DNA of 64,000 nucleotides from Loripinus fragilis. Lineage: Eukaryota > Mollusca > Bivalvia > Lucinida > Lucinidae. The DNA lies in NCBI GenBank assembly GCA_964019695.1, contig OZ026525.1, forward strand, positions 64,760,253 to 64,824,252. Direction: 5' to 3'. The first letter of the stretch is position 1, and the number at the start of each line of letters is the position of its first letter. Shown here piece by piece: positions 32,880-45,089 of this stretch. Position numbers and translations under genes: made by a program. Below the pieces are notes generated by a model. The model worked only from the letters and a program-made list of their open reading frames with translations. It was not told where the DNA came from and ran no database searches.

Positions 32880-34220
32880 TGCGTCTTTTTGATACTTTTA
32901 GGCCATATCTAAATATCGGCTCCAGTGAAAATAAACCTATGCATTTTTGTGATAAACAAAAAAAAATGGAAATTTAATCAGTGGTAGGTATAACACAATA
33001 ATTGGAAATTAATACAGGATATTTTCCCAGTTTCCACTTGGCATTTCATAGGGCTGGCATTTTTGTGAAAATTTTCCAAAATCAACATTTAAATATCACC
33101 AATTACACACGCCACAGATGTTTGTTTTTTTTTACCTGCAGGCAAACCCGAGTGTAGATGATTGATTTTTTGGTGGCTTATATCCTCGCCCTCTATCAAT
33201 CTCTACCTCTCTGTTTGAAAATCGTGCTTTCCTGTAATCTTGTTCGCACATGCATACTTTGCTGAAATGCCATTCATGGCTAATTGTCTCTGCCAGTAAG
33301 TTACTGTCATTCCACTGTCCCTGGAGAGGTTGCTCTTAACTTAAGCTGTTAACTTATACTAAATGTATGCATACATGTACTTTTATCAGTTAAAGTAACG
33401 ACACCTGCCCTAATTGAATGTGTATTTGGGAAAAAGACAGGCACAGTTGTTAATAATGGGAAATCTCATTTGGCTTAAATGGGTTAAACCACAGTTTAGT
33501 CAGCTACAGAAATAAGCTATAATATTATTAGCGTGCATGTAGCAGCATTCCTGAGTGAATAACTCTTTGAGTGCTGTTTACATTTTCATGCTTTCATTGT
33601 CTTCTGCAGGCTATTTTCAAAAGTAACCCCCTTCAAAAATTATTCCAGGAATTTTTTCAGAGTCAAGAGTGTCGAACAGTTTTGATACAGATCTGAGAAG
33701 ACGTTCTGTCTGTTCAGATCTGAGTCTTAACTGTTTGCAAGTTATCAGCAAATGACTAATTTCGCCACTAGCAAGAAAAGAGTTAACCACAAAAAAATCT
33801 TTTCCAACGTCAGACTCACCTTAAATACTAAACTATTAAGATGATGTATGATATTATGAGGATGAAATGGAACAAAATGAAGTAAAATGAAAAACACAAA
33901 CACATACAATCAAGCAAAGTTTGTTTATATTGCATAGTTAATATCATTTTAACAAATAGTGGCATAAAAATATATTTTCTCATAAACCAATTCACATGCA
34001 TAACACAAGTAACCAAAAGAAACGATAACCAAATATACAGTATGACATATATGGGTACATAAGCCAATAAGAACAGATTTCTTCAAAGGCAATGCCAACA
34101 CAACTAACCAGATAAGCATGCACACTGCTTATAATGCAGTACAGCATCCACAAATACTGAGGACACTTACTAGTGATATGATAAAGGTCATATTAAGTGA
34201 GGGCCCTGTTTAAGGTGTAA
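32880..34220. other. Intergenic DNA between genes
   Basis: One diverged R5-type hairpin at about 33665-33745 (CAGTTTTGATACAGATCTGAG / CTCAGATC...AACTG-like). No coding sequence recognised. Confidence 0.5.
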
Positions 34221-34224
34221 AAAT

Positions 34225-34297
34225 GCATGAAATGTACTAAGTATGAAACCTGTGCAATTTTGCACAGGTTTCATATTTAGTACAATTTCTTGTGATT
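34225..34297. repeat. Hairpin
   Basis: ATGAAATGTACTAAGTATGAAACCTGTGCA pairs with TGCACAGGTTTCATATTTAGTACAATTTC-like arm; about 30-bp stem with a short loop. Family membership unknown. Confidence 0.75.
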
Positions 34298-34774
34298 TTG
34301 ACAGCAAAACAGAACTACAACATGCAATTTACACAGTTTACTTTTCAAACATGTAGTCAGCTCATACTTTAAAGTATTGTTAAAGTGTGTATGGATTTCC
34401 ACTACACAATTGTATAGAAGGGCAAATCTACCTATACAGTGGATACCAGCCAAAAGGAAATTCTGAACATTTTTTTTATTTGTATCCCCCCCCCCCCTAT
34501 TTTTATTCTTCATTATTTTTTAGCTTTACCAAAAACAGGTTTCCATATATGCACCAACTCTTAATTGATGTATTCTCTTCTTATTTAACAAATTATTTAC
34601 TATTTTGTGGGAAGTGATTATGTATCCCTAGACCTTTGATAGTAGGCAATTGAAAACTATCATTTGTGGTCGAATGTGACTATGTGGTTCAATTGTTGAT
34701 TTGAGCCTAAGTACGAGATAATTGTCTGCAGAGGTGATTTCTGTTAAAATCAATATTCTTGACATAGTGACTTT

Positions 34775-34805
<31 letters not shown>

Positions 34806-35150
34806 AAGAAGAATTATATTATCAAGAAATATTATATTATCAAAAATCTGATTTTTTTTTTTTTTAATATTAATATTAAATTCTACTGTTACATATAAAC
34901 TTGCATTTACTACATTTACTTGAGTACAGTATAACTAGATCTTGCATGATTTTATCGCCCTTCACCTCTTTAGATATTTAGCTCTATACTCAAAATATGT
35001 TTTTTTCAAAAAATACAGAATGATTACATTTCTAGGAGTAACTGTAATGATCATTTATATATCAAATTTGGCAGCTTTTTTCTAAAAAGGGTATAGGAGT
35101 CTGAAAATGGTAAGCCTACAATGCACTCATTTGGTTAAATATGGCAGTTG

Positions 35151-35383
35151 GGCTTCGCCGCGAGAAAACCTGTCTTCAGGGTTTCCGACAGAGTGAGATT
35201 CAAACCAGCCTACTCAGCTACAGAGACTAGCTAAATATTGAAATTTTGCTCGTAGCAAGTCTAGATATGATACTTTCCAATAAGTGAATAACAAAAGTGC
35301 TGGCCAGACTGCACAGATGCGCAGGTGGTCTACGCCTTTGTTGTTCGCAAACCTCTGACGACAGGTTTTCTTGGGTCGAGGCC
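35151..35383. mobile_element. MITE family R6, copy 1 of a tandem pair
   Basis: Ends GGGCTTCGCCGCGAGAAAAC / TTTTCTTGGGTCGAGGCCC, with CCTGTCTTCAGG-type sequence just inside. Internal hairpin core: GTGCTGGCCAGACTGC / GCAGGTGGTCTACGCC. About 233 bp. Confidence 0.8.
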
Positions 35384-35407
35384 CAATTAATACCTTTGAT
35401 AACAATT

Positions 35408-35644
35408 GGACCTCGTCGCAACAAAACCTATCTTCGGGATTCCTGACAAAGCCAGACTCAAACCAGTCTCTTCAGTTTCAGAGACTAGCTAGAAAATTGA
35501 AATTTCACCTGTAGCAAGTTTATATGTGATACTTTCCGAAAAGCGAATAAGAAAGGTGCTGATCAGACTGTGCGGATGCGCAGGCTAGTCTGCACCTTTG
35601 TTGTTCACAAACCTCTGAAGACAGGTTTTCTAGCGTCAAGGCCC
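35408..35644. mobile_element. MITE family R6, copy 2 of a tandem pair
   Basis: Same order of blocks as 35151-35383 and separated from it by only ~24 bp, so the pair may be a tandem insertion or local duplication. Core GTGCTGATCAGACTGTGCGG and mirror. Right end GAAGACAGGTTTTCTAGC. Confidence 0.8.
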
Positions 35645-35734
35645 ATTTATTACATAAAACCTCAAAAAATGATTACCATTCACCTGTATACAGCTGAACT
35701 CTTCACATTTACATTATATAACACTTTAAATGAG

Positions 35735-36960
35735 AATTATTATCATGTGTGCATGTATTCTATGTTTTTTATTGGGGCTTATTTACTAAGAATCTGGCAT
35801 AATAGAAATCTCACTTGCTTAAGTACCAAGAATTTAATAGATTGTAGTATGCTTATGTATTAGAAATAAATGTTAAAGTCCCCAATATAAGTACACATTC
35901 CTATATGAACTAAGAATTTTATAGTTTATTTACTTAGAATCTAGTATGATAATAGAAATCTCGCTTGCTTAAATACTAAGAATTTTATAGTTTTTAGTCT
36001 GCATACATATCAACAATAACTGTTAATATCCCACACTTAAATTTTCATATATGAACTAAGAATTTTATAGCTTGTCTTGCTTATACATTAATAATCAATG
36101 CTATAGCCATCCACTTACTCACACATTTATATATGAACGTAGAATTTTATAGATTTTCTCTTGCTTATATAAAACAATGAATGCTATAGCCCACCACTCA
36201 CACTACCATATATAAAGCTTTCTTTTGCTTATATATTAACAATGAATGTTCAAGTCCCCAACTCAATTACCCAATGAATGCTTATAGCCCTCTACTCACA
36301 CATTCATATATGAACTAAGAATTTGACAGTTTTTTTTCTCTTGTTTATATTTTAACAATGAATTCAAATGTTCAAGTCCCCAAGTCAATTACACAATGAA
36401 TGCTATACCCCTCCACTCACTCACACATTCATATATGAACTAAGAATTTTATAGCTTTTCTCTTGCTTATATATTAACAATGAATGTTCAAGTCCCCAAC
36501 TCAATTACCCAATGAATGCTTTTAGCTCTCCACTCACACATTCATATATGAACTAAGAATTTGACAGTTTTTTTTCTCTTGCTTATATATTAACAATGAA
36601 TGTTCAAGTCCCCAACTCAATTACGCAATGAATGCTTTGTTTGTTTAATTTGATTATTTACGTCCCAGTCAACAATTTTTCAGTTATGTCGGGACGGGTC
36701 TTCCTGGGTTGAATCAGTACTAAGCAAGGATTGATGTGTCTTGCTCAAGGACACAATGCAGTGGCACCCGTGAGGCTCGAACCCGCAACCCCTCAGTCTC
36801 AAGTCAAGCACTCTACCACTGAGCCACTGCGCTTCCACACAATGAATGCAGCAGCTCTCCACTCACATACAAATTCATAATATGTATACTAAGCAGTTTA
36901 TAGCATCCCCCCACCCACTCCCTATCAAGCCATTCACTCACTTTCATATTCATATAAGAA
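35735..36960. repeat. ~110-bp tandem repeat array interrupted by a SINE
   Basis: About nine imperfect units containing ATATATGAACTAAGAATTTTA, TTCTCTTGCTTATATATTAA and CAATGAATGTTCAAGTCCCC. A SINE interrupts the array at 36636-36839. Units at both ends are more diverged than those in the middle. Confidence 0.85.
36636..36839 (-). mobile_element. tRNA-derived SINE, copy 2 (TSD CAATGAATGC)
   Basis: Minus-strand head with A box TGGCTCAGTGGTAGAGTGC and B box GGGTTCGAGCC, body with AAGACACATCAATCC and AACCCAGGAAGACCCGTCCC. Perfect 10-bp flanking duplications CAATGAATGC at 36626-36635 and 36840-36849. It is the best-preserved copy. Confidence 0.93.
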
Positions 36961-37748
36961 CTAAGAAAGTTATACAATTCACTGGCTTATATTATTTTCT
37001 ATTACAAAACATTTATTGATTTTAAGTGACACATAACTATCAAAATACACGTGATATAAATGTAGTTTTTCTTATTTAGTCCTGACATATTGAGATGAAT
37101 GGATGCTGTGACACTAGTAATTACTTTTTTTTTTTTTAATTTTCCCACATAGAATACTGGTGGGCCAATTGTCTCCTGCTAAAGCTGAAAATAACATGGC
37201 TTAATAAACTGCGTAGATCAAGATCAGCCAGCTTTTAATGGCAGCCGATCAAGAATTATCCACAAATGTTGACTTTTTTAAACTTAAATATTCACCTATA
37301 AGACAGTCAGCTTATAATGCTGTTTGGTATTCATATGAACAGACAATGTTATAAGTTTAGAATTAAAAATGACAGTTTAACTTTGAAACTACTGGGAAAT
37401 TACCTTTTAGAAGACAATACATGACCACCAAAAAAAAATTCTAATGTAACAGCCAAACTTTATTGCGTCAAATTGGATGGAAGCAGTCATTCATTCATAG
37501 AAGTGTTAAAAATTAATAAATGAAGCTGGATGGGTTGGTGGAACACACATTAATTTGGTCTGTGACTATTATCAACAAAACTAATAAATAAAATATACAA
37601 CAATTTACAGATACATACAAATATAAAATTACAAATGAGTGAGCTCATGGTAAAATGGTACAAATTGCATAAGGTGACCAGGGATTAGACTCTGACCAGT
37701 CAGTCTGTGCAGACTTGTCTAGGCATTCACTGCTTCTACACACACACT

Positions 37749-38185
37749 TATCAGGGTTCCCACAGAAATTCAAAAACAAATTCCATGATTTTTCACTGAT
37801 TTTACATGATCAACAATGTAATTTCAATGACTATTTAATGCATGGCCTCCGACCACCCCTTTTAGCGGCATCTTTGCCACGCTGAGCATAAATATGGATA
37901 GCAACAACAGTAATGTATTCAAATAAGCAGGCCTTGTAGACCATGTATGCATTTTGAAATAAAACTTGAAGCCATCAGCAGTCAGAAAACTAGCTGTCAG
38001 ACACACAAGTTTTGTGTGTCTGACAGTTAGTTTTCTGGCTTCTGGTGGTTGTGTCATATTATTTCACTAAATTGCATGATTTTTCCATAATTATTTCAGG
38101 TTTTTTTCAAATTCCATGGTTTTTCCATGCACTGAACTTTTTTTGGTGATTTTCCAGGTTTTCCATGATTTCCAGAGCTTGTGGG
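37749..38185. mobile_element. Foldback element R8, copy 1
   Basis: GGGTTCCCACAGAAATTC at the left. Centre: CAGAAAACTAGCTGTCAGAC + ACACAAG and its mirror TTGTGTGTCTGACAG...TTTTCTGGCT. Right side rich in CCATGATTTTTCC-type repeats. A second copy is at 63639-64000. Confidence 0.8.
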
Positions 38186-38282
38186 GCCCCTGACTTATTT
38201 TGGAAACAGATACAGTTGTAGGTGGGCAACAAAGAAGGCATTTAAAACTGGTTTAGATGAACAAATTATTTCAGCATCAAAT

Positions 38283-38412
38283 TGTAAATATTTTCTTACC
38301 TATCATTTTTAGCATATGTTTTGGGTGCTCAAAAGATTGGTCTCATTGAGACGGTTCTTTGGAGTACCCACAACATATGTTTCGCTTGAGAAATAAGAAA
38401 ATAATTTTTCTG
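38283..38412. mobile_element. Foldback element R4, copy 1
   Basis: Arms TATTTTCTTACCTATC / GAGAAATAAGAAAATAAT and ACATATGTTTT / AACATATGTTT-type pairs; core CTCATTGAGACGGTTCTTT. Other copies at 42443-42566, 44023-44145, 51733-51840 and 53850-53997. Confidence 0.8.
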
Positions 38413-38479
38413 GTACGCACTCTTTAACTAAATGCCTGCATTTAACTCTACTGTATTTCAAAATAATTTTAGTGTCATG

Positions 38480-38655
38480 TCATACGATATATAGAATCTA
38501 GCATTCATGCTTCTGTATTAGTGAATTTATTAAACTCCTTTCAAAAATAGTGATAAAATTCTTGCTATAGCCACATATTTTATTTCTTTTCTTCAGCTTG
38601 TTTAATAAACTCAATAATATATGAACACTCATGTAAGATCATTTATTTAACTTTT
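38480..38655 (-). mobile_element. Foldback element R2, reversed diverged copy
   Basis: Arms GTGAATTTATTAAACTCC / GTTTAATAAACTCAATAATA, ending GAACACTCATGTAAGATCA, the reverse complement of the R2 start. Confidence 0.75.
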
Positions 38656-38684
38656 TGCCTGCTAGAGACAAAATACGCCGTCAG

Positions 38685-38765
38685 CTGTAACCTTTGCAAA
38701 CAGTTTGGACCCAGATCAGGACCCACAGAATGTCGGTCCTGATCAGGATCCAAACTGTTTTACAC
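38685..38765. repeat. Hairpin family R5 copy
   Basis: CAAACAGTTTGGACCCAGAT / ATCAGGATCCAAACTGTTT stem around GGACCCACAG..TCGGTCC. Near-identical relative at 39465-39545; a longer variant at 39685-39755 uses GATCAGACGCC / GGCGTCTGATC. Confidence 0.8.
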
Positions 38766-39196
38766 ATTTGATAGTGTTCTACAAAAAGTTAATTTTGAAA
38801 AAAGTCAGCAGACCACCAAAATATCATGAAAAATTACCCAGCATGCAAAGAATCTAAGAATGACCCTTTATGCCATAAGTACCATTTTCACCATGAGCCA
38901 GCTCAAATTTACAGAAATAACTATCTACAACTGGAATGAAAATCAAGCTTGGGACAGGAACAGTGGGGCAAAGACATGCAAAACCATTCACATTGCTACA
39001 GTTTATATCTTTTTCTACAATATTCAAATTAAATATATGCAGACCAATCAGCTCCTTCATGGTCAATACAGAAATAGCTCAAGCGAAATTCCCTTAGATT
39101 TCTCTGACTTAACTCAAAGACCGACACATTTTAAATTCCCTTGACATGCTGATCACGGGATCTTAGATACACAGAAAATAAAATTGATGCTATATG

Positions 39197-39394
39197 GGCT
39201 GCAACGAGAGAAAACCCTGTCTACGGGGTTTCCGACAAAGTGAGATCCAAACCAGTCTCCTCAGCTTCAGAGACTAGGTAGAATATTGTTTAAGCGAATA
39301 ACAAAGGTGCTGATCAGACTGTGCAGATAAGCAGGCTGGTCTGTCTCTTTGTTGTTCGCAAACCACCGATGACAGGTTTTCTCGCGTCAAGGCC
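39197..39394. mobile_element. MITE family R6, copy 3
   Basis: Ends GGGCTGCAACGAGAGAAAAC / TTTTCTCGCGTCAAGGCCC, with core GGTGCTGATCAGACTGTGC and mirror GCAGGCTGGTCTG. Confidence 0.8.
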
Positions 39395-40029
39395 CATATT
39401 ATACACGTCTTTCTTGGACTTTTAACGTTTTACTTGCTGAAGCCGACTTTTGTTGTCTGCTGATAACCTTTGCAAAAAGTTTGTATCCAGATCAGGACCT
39501 ACAGAATGGAATGTCGGTCCTGATGTTGATCCAAACCGTTTGACACTCTGATGGTATTTGTGAAAGAATTTTTTTAAAAAGTTAATTTTGAAAATATCAG
39601 CAGAGGACAAGAAATTCATGAAAATTACCCAGCATGCAAGTAGTAAACCCATATAAGCTTGGCATCCTTTATGTGGGACATGGACAAACAGTACAGATCC
39701 CGATCAGACGCCACAGAGTGCGGCGTCTGATCTGGGTCTCCACTGTTTGCTCACAGACTGTTCTGTCAAAATTCGAATAAAAATGAAAAATACCACCCAA
39801 CATCACTTAAAACAGAAACAGACTGTTCCAATTGATAACGGTGGAAAATTCCATTTGGCTTTAATGGGTTAAAATACTGAAATAAGGTAATAAACACTCC
39901 TCTCTATATGCTCATAGTTGACCGTGTTCCTTGTCTCAAGCTTGAAATGGAAACAAAATTGATGATTTGCAAAGACTTAACATACTGGCATATAAACCTT
40001 ACATCCCTGCACCCACAATGGGTCAAACT

Positions 40030-40282
40030 CTGGCGCCGAGGTTATAAAACTTTTTATCTTGCTCAACAACTAAGCACGAAATTTCAACTGCTCATAAAAA
40101 GTAAAATACCCAAAAAGAGAAAAAGATTCTTGCTTTAAGTCTCTCAGATGTGGTATTTATCTTGCTAAGAAATGTTAAAATGCCAACAATTGTTGGCATT
40201 TTAACATTTATGAGCAGGATAAATTTCATGCTCAGCTGAGTTGAGTATGAAAAAAAGTTTTATAACCTTGGGGCCTGGTCAT
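40030..40282. mobile_element. MITE family R1, complete copy
   Basis: GCGCCGAGGTTATAAAACTT at the left, AGTTTTATAACCTTGGGGCC at the right, central palindrome GTTAAAATGCCAACAATTGT and mirror. Confidence 0.88.
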
Positions 40283-40569
40283 GCTAATTATTCATTGCCA
40301 GATGGAATAGTCAAACTTATGAAAAGATACAGTTTATAGAAATTAACGAGTCATATTTTTGCAATATTACCCTGAAATGATTAGTAATTACATTTGTATA
40401 GAAAATGGGAGCATGGACATATCTATTGCTGCTTGTTTACATTGATGAAGCATGTGACTTTGCAGTTTGATTATTTACTCCGGGCCTATTTTTCAATGGG
40501 AGAAAATTCTCAGATGGAGTGAAAATGAATGCATAATTCTGTCAAGACAAAATTGCCAATTAAAAGATG

Positions 40570-41400
40570 CCTTCCCAGGGGACAAAAATTCCACTCGTAC
40601 ACTCTTAATTACGAGTGAAATCTAAGTAGGATGAGTGCTTTGGGGAGAATAACTCGAGGAAGTCATATTACATATTAATCCCTACTCCCTTATGTTCTTT
40701 ATTGCATACACTTTAAAAGGACAAGTGCATGTGTTTGCAGGACAAGTGAAAATTGTAAGTCACTCGTCCTGCAGGACAAGTGCAATATTGAAATATTTTT
40801 GTTCCCTGCTTCCTGAATGTAAGAAAGCAACACAGGATAGTGCACACATATAGCTTTTGATACCTCTTACAGTTTGGGGTCAGAGACTCATCAATTTGGA
40901 TAAGTTATTGCCTGATTTTTATGTTCAAAGCTCGTAGCTTATCCCTAGCATGAATTTATCTTTAGAAGGCAGATTTTGCATTTCACTGCCATGCAAAATC
41001 TATGTGCTTGAATCAAATGCTTATTAAACACTGAATTACCTTATATATTGTATTAAAATTTTTTTTTCTCAAAATAAGGACTAAGGAAATTGTAGCAGGG
41101 TAGATAAAAAGTCCACTATGTAAACACTAGGATTCCACATGACAAAATAATTGCAGTTAACAACAAATAGGCAAAACAAACTCTAACTGGAATGGGCAGT
41201 GAAATATTGACTTTGTTCTATTTTCTTGTTTCTTGCAGGCACACGATTTTGACATTTGTTGAATGATCAATCATTTGTGATTGAAAGGTTGGTTATATAT
41301 GTGCTTTTAACTTGACTTCTGACAAGCCATCGGTTCAAGGTTTCAATTGATTCAACACTATGTGCTTGTTCGGTTCTCAGAGATTCAGAGACTAGCTACA
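40570..41400. other. Downstream flank of the CLIP1 gene
   Basis: At 40720-40790 GGACAAGTG repeats (ACTCGTCCTGCAGGACAAGTG) resemble parts of the foldback at 55115-55495. Otherwise there is no feature I can support. The mature CLIP1 transcript may extend here as 3' UTR. Confidence 0.4.
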
Positions 41401-41416
41401 TTTTATTTCTGATGTT

Positions 41417-41463
41417 TCAAAACGTCTGTTCATCGTCACAATCTTCTGTTGTGTGGCCAAACA
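41417..41463 (-). CDS. CLIP1: CLIP-170 orthologue, terminal coding exon (second zinc knuckle, stop)
   Basis: After acceptor CCACATTTACAG (AG at 41464-41465) the exon reads V(split codon)-FGHTTEDCDDEQTF-stop, with TGA at 41417-41419. Joined to the exon at 45090-45256 it completes CDICEVFGHTTEDC, a CX2CX4HX4C zinc knuckle. The acidic tail ending QTF corresponds to the C-terminal end of vertebrate CLIP-170 (acidic, ending ETF), the motif recognised by CAP-Gly domains and the p150Glued subunit of dynactin. The exon is only 47 bp of coding sequence. A possible AATAAA lies at 41402-41407, perhaps too close to the stop to be the main signal. Confidence 0.93.
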
Positions 41464-41860
41464 CTGTAAATGTGGAGGAAAATAAGAAAGAAAATAAAAT
41501 TAAGAATGCAACAATAACCAAAATAACACATGCACAAACATGCCCTTTGTAGAATATATGTATATTACTATACTATAAAATACAATGACTATAATATTGG
41601 GACATACATTCTGACCAAGACCTAAAAGACCATTCACAGTAACAGCTAGGATCATTTGTGGACTAATGAACTTTTTCATAAAGTTTGATACAATTAGATC
41701 AGGATGGTCTTGGGTCACATGTTATGGTTTCCAAAAATATATTGTATTTCTTTCTGTCAAGATCAATTTTGCCTCAGCAAACAGTGCAGAACTATATGAC
41801 ATGAAGTCAGTGGCACTGATGGTATTTCACCTGAGTCTTCACTGTTTGCAAAAATACCCA

Positions 41861-42087
41861 ATTTATCCCTTTACTTCACACAATCGCCTTTGAACGCCTT
41901 TAAAATGTAAGATTTTTAAAATATTATGAAAAATGGAAGATTTGCTCCTAAGGAGCAATTGTTCCATTTTTTATAACATTTTCAAAACTATTGAAATGTA
42001 AAAAATATTTTTGGAAAATATTTGAAAATTTGAATTATTTATAGAAAATGATGCAATGTTCTGAATATAGCATATAGGGTAAAGGGT
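41861..42087. mobile_element. Foldback element R10, copy 1
   Basis: Ends ATCCCTTTACTTCACACA / ATATAGGGTAAAGGG; core GGAAGATTTGCTCCTAAGGAGCAATTGTTCC. Copies at 44620-44882 and 62231-62469. Confidence 0.75.
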
Positions 42088-42442
42088 CTAGTCTTCAAAG
42101 GATTAATTGGAATGTAGAATGGTGTATTTTTTTCTTTAATGTATTTCTCAAAACATACTTTTTGAGTACTTTATGGGTCTTTAACACTATATGAGCTTCC
42201 AATTTCTAGTCAATCTAGTGTTGAAAATTTCATTACCAATATGGATTCATCATGTGCATGGAAATCAAAGTAAATCTTGATCAGCTAGTAACTGTTGAAG
42301 CCAGATTGGCATTATTAAAATCTGGTAGAGCCAAAATGTGGCCCAATATTATATTATTTTAGTTGTATTATGATGTAAGAAAAAAGATAATGAAAAAAAC
42401 AAAACCAAATTTGAGACAGATAAACAAAATTTTGAGTGTCAA

Positions 42443-42566
42443 ATGTGAATATTTTCTTATCAATCAGTTTAAACATTTGTTTTGGGTGCTCCAAAGAACA
42501 ATCTCATTGAGACGGTTCTTTTGAGTACCCACAACATATGTTTTGGTTGATAAATAAGAAAATTAG
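42443..42566. mobile_element. Foldback element R4, copy 2
   Basis: ATATTTTCTTATCAATC / GATAAATAAGAAAATTA arms, core ATCTCATTGAGACGGTTCTT. Located in the last CLIP1 intron. Confidence 0.8.
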
Positions 42567-43610
42567 TTTTTAATTACATTCTTATCTTAAGGCCTGTGCC
42601 TTCAGAGAAGATAAGCAACCTTGATAAACCTCTTATATAGGGATATGATAATGGTGTCAAAAATGCACCCCAGTCCATATAACATTGAAATGTGAAAATA
42701 CTGAAACATCCTCAATCCAAAAGGCATGCTTTTTTTTACACATATACATTACAAAATACATATAAAATCTAGGCAAACAATGCATGCCCAGATCAGCTTA
42801 TACAGCAGACCAACTTAAGTAAACATTTGCAATTTTTTTAATCCAACAATGTGAGGAAAGGTTCATTTTTCACCAATAATGCAATTATCAATTCTTGTAG
42901 TTTCATCAGTTGATTTTTCTTATTTATTTCAGTTTGTGAAAAAAAAGATCTGCTCCCCCCCCCCCCACCCAAAAGCAAATAAAGATGAACTAGCACCCTG
43001 GTAACTGTGGCTGCCATCCGCTCTAAATTAGTGAGTATATAATTTTGTTGTTGGGTTCAGGGATTTTCTTTCCTTTCTGAAGTAGGGCCAGGGGCCTGTT
43101 GAATTTGGGATAAAGCATTTGAAACATCAAATTTTGGAAAAACTGATGCAGTCTATAGGAACTGGACTGCCATTTTTAATGGATTAAAAAGCAGATAAGA
43201 TATTAGCAGTGTAAAGCATTTGTTACTTTAATTGCCCTTCATAAAAACTCTTGAGAATTTGCATAAAATGTGAATGAAAACATGTTTTCATTCACATTTT
43301 TATGCGAATTTTCATGTATCTGTAACTTTGCTATTTTTGTTCGGATTTTCATAAATTTTTCACCAAAATGTAGAACTAAGATATTGGGAATGATTTACAC
43401 CATTTTAGGAAGATTTTTCTCATTTTTGAATTGGGAAAGGGCTGATATTTGGCCCCAAATCAGGCCTAGGAAAATCCCTGGGGTTGGTTTTTCATTGTTT
43501 GTTGTTGTTCCCATTGTGTAGAAGTTGTGTTTTGTCTGGTTTTAACGTATAGTTCTTTGTGTCTTTTCTGGTTTTGCAGTCATCTTGCTGATGAAGAGTG
43601 AGTCGGTTGC

Positions 43611-43851
43611 TACATGCGCCGATCCAGAATGTTTTGTCAGAGGGGGTCCAACTATGACAACGTTTTTCTTTGTTTTGTTTTTTTGTTCATGAGGGGAGAA
43701 AGGATCAAATACCACTATGAGTGGGCTATCATTGGTCCGCCAGTGAAGATCCCTATATTTTGTGATTATTCAGGGGGTGGGGTCAGGGCCCCCTGCCCCC
43801 CCCCCCCCCCCCCCCCCCCCCTCTGGATCTGTGCATGTGCTTTACTATACA
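43611..43851. mobile_element. MITE family R7, copy 2, with ~26-bp C run
   Basis: Left end CATGCGCCGATCCAGAATG then TTTTGTCAGAGGGGGTCC; right end CTCTGGATCTGTGCATG. The C tract at 43797-43822 makes the apparent ORFs here poly-Pro or poly-Gly artefacts. Confidence 0.75.
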
Positions 43852-44022
43852 TGTTATTGTATTCTTGCTTTTATGTGTATGTCTTTTTCTGTGTTCTGGT
43901 ATCGCTCCCTCATGGTGCCATGGGTTTTTCTGTGATCTGTGACTGTAGTCTTTCCTGGTGATACTCATTTGCTTTTTTAAGTAGGATCACAGGTTAATTT
44001 TAAAAAAAAAATTCAGCGTAAA

Positions 44023-44145
44023 ATTGTAAATATTTTCTTATCTATAATTTTTAGCTTATGTTTTGCGTGCTCAAAAGAATGTCTCATTGAGACAGTTCTT
44101 TTGAGTACCCACAACATATGTTTTGGTTGAAAATTAAGAAAGTTA
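44023..44145. mobile_element. Foldback element R4, copy 3
   Basis: AATATTTTCTTATCTATA / AAATTAAGAAAGTTAATT arms, core GTCTCATTGAGACAGTTCTT. Confidence 0.8.
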
Positions 44146-44342
44146 ATTTTTGTTACGCACTCTTAACTAAAGGCCTGTATGTTGCTTTCATGGGAAAAAA
44201 TCCTGATTAATTCTTCTTATGCTATTAAGCTGATCTGAGCATACACCTTAAGACTGTTCTATATGCATAAACTTATTTATAAGGAAGCATACAACATAAT
44301 AAATTAAATCATTCAATTTGTTAAATTTACTGGAAATCTATT

Positions 44343-44412
44343 AAGCAAAATGCAAGGGTGATGACGATGATAATGATGAAGATAATGATGATATTGATGA
44401 TAATGATGATGA
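44343..44412. repeat. Imperfect (GAT/GATAAT)n microsatellite
   Basis: About 70 bp of GATGAT and GATAAT units in the last CLIP1 intron. Confidence 0.85.
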
Positions 44413-44619
44413 TTTTTCCAATAGGAAACCTTAAGGCTATACATCAATGCAACGCTTAATTTTGGTACTTTGGGGACCCGAGAAGGCTCAGATCAGTCAT
44501 CTTGCCAGAACCTTATCTACCCACATATACAAATTATCAAGGCAGATAACTATAGGTCGGCTCAATAGAAAGAAGACTTTAGGGCATATCTAACAAGTAG
44601 CAAAATCGTATGAGCTGGC

Positions 44620-44882
44620 TTAACCCTTTACTCAATATGCTACTTTTAGATCATGACATTATTTTCTATTTTGGACAACATTGAAAAAAATGTAAGAAAA
44701 ATTTTAAGTTAAGTTTTGAATACTCTTAAAAATATTGTGGAAAATGGAGCATTTGCTCTTTTTGAGAATATAATGGAAAATGGAGCATTTGCTCCAAAAG
44801 AGCAAATGCTCCATTTTCCATAATTTTTTCAAAAACGCAATATTTTAAAGGCATCAAAAGGCCTTATTATGGAGTAAAGGGT
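44620..44882. mobile_element. Foldback element R10, copy 2
   Basis: TTAACCCTTTACTCAATATG / TATGGAGTAAAGGGTCAA-type ends; perfect core AATGGAGCATTTGCTCC and mirror with a partial third repeat of the arm at 44745-44785. Confidence 0.85.
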
Positions 44883-45089
44883 CAATTAGGTTCAATTCCC
44901 GGCTTCTCCCAGTCTGTCGAATGAGACTTTTAAGCTGTGGCCCCATCTTCTGAGACGCTTTAAAACCAGAACCACTGCCGGTTGAGCCTTCGGGTGCTCC
45001 TGGACATAAAATCACAAAAACCATAAACTCACCCGGCCAGTACTGGTGATAGCCAAGGAACACGGTCACAAACAATAATAGATTCATAC

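Noticed and set aside
34171..34205. 35-bp minus-strand interval between AAACAG and GTAAGT, open in a usable phase
   Set aside because: Acceptor is weak, it adjoins a hairpin and nothing links it firmly to another exon; too short to trust.
36760..36835. tRNA-like sequence with good A and B boxes
   Set aside because: It is the head of a SINE with a SINE body and a 10-bp target duplication, not a tRNA gene; the same applies at 15050-15125 and 52860-52930.
38854..39144. Overlapping ORFs on both strands
   Set aside because: Neither has a recognisable motif; likely chance in intergenic DNA or CLIP1 3' flank.
43614..43968. ORFs with poly-Pro or poly-Gly
   Set aside because: Created by the C homopolymer in MITE R7.
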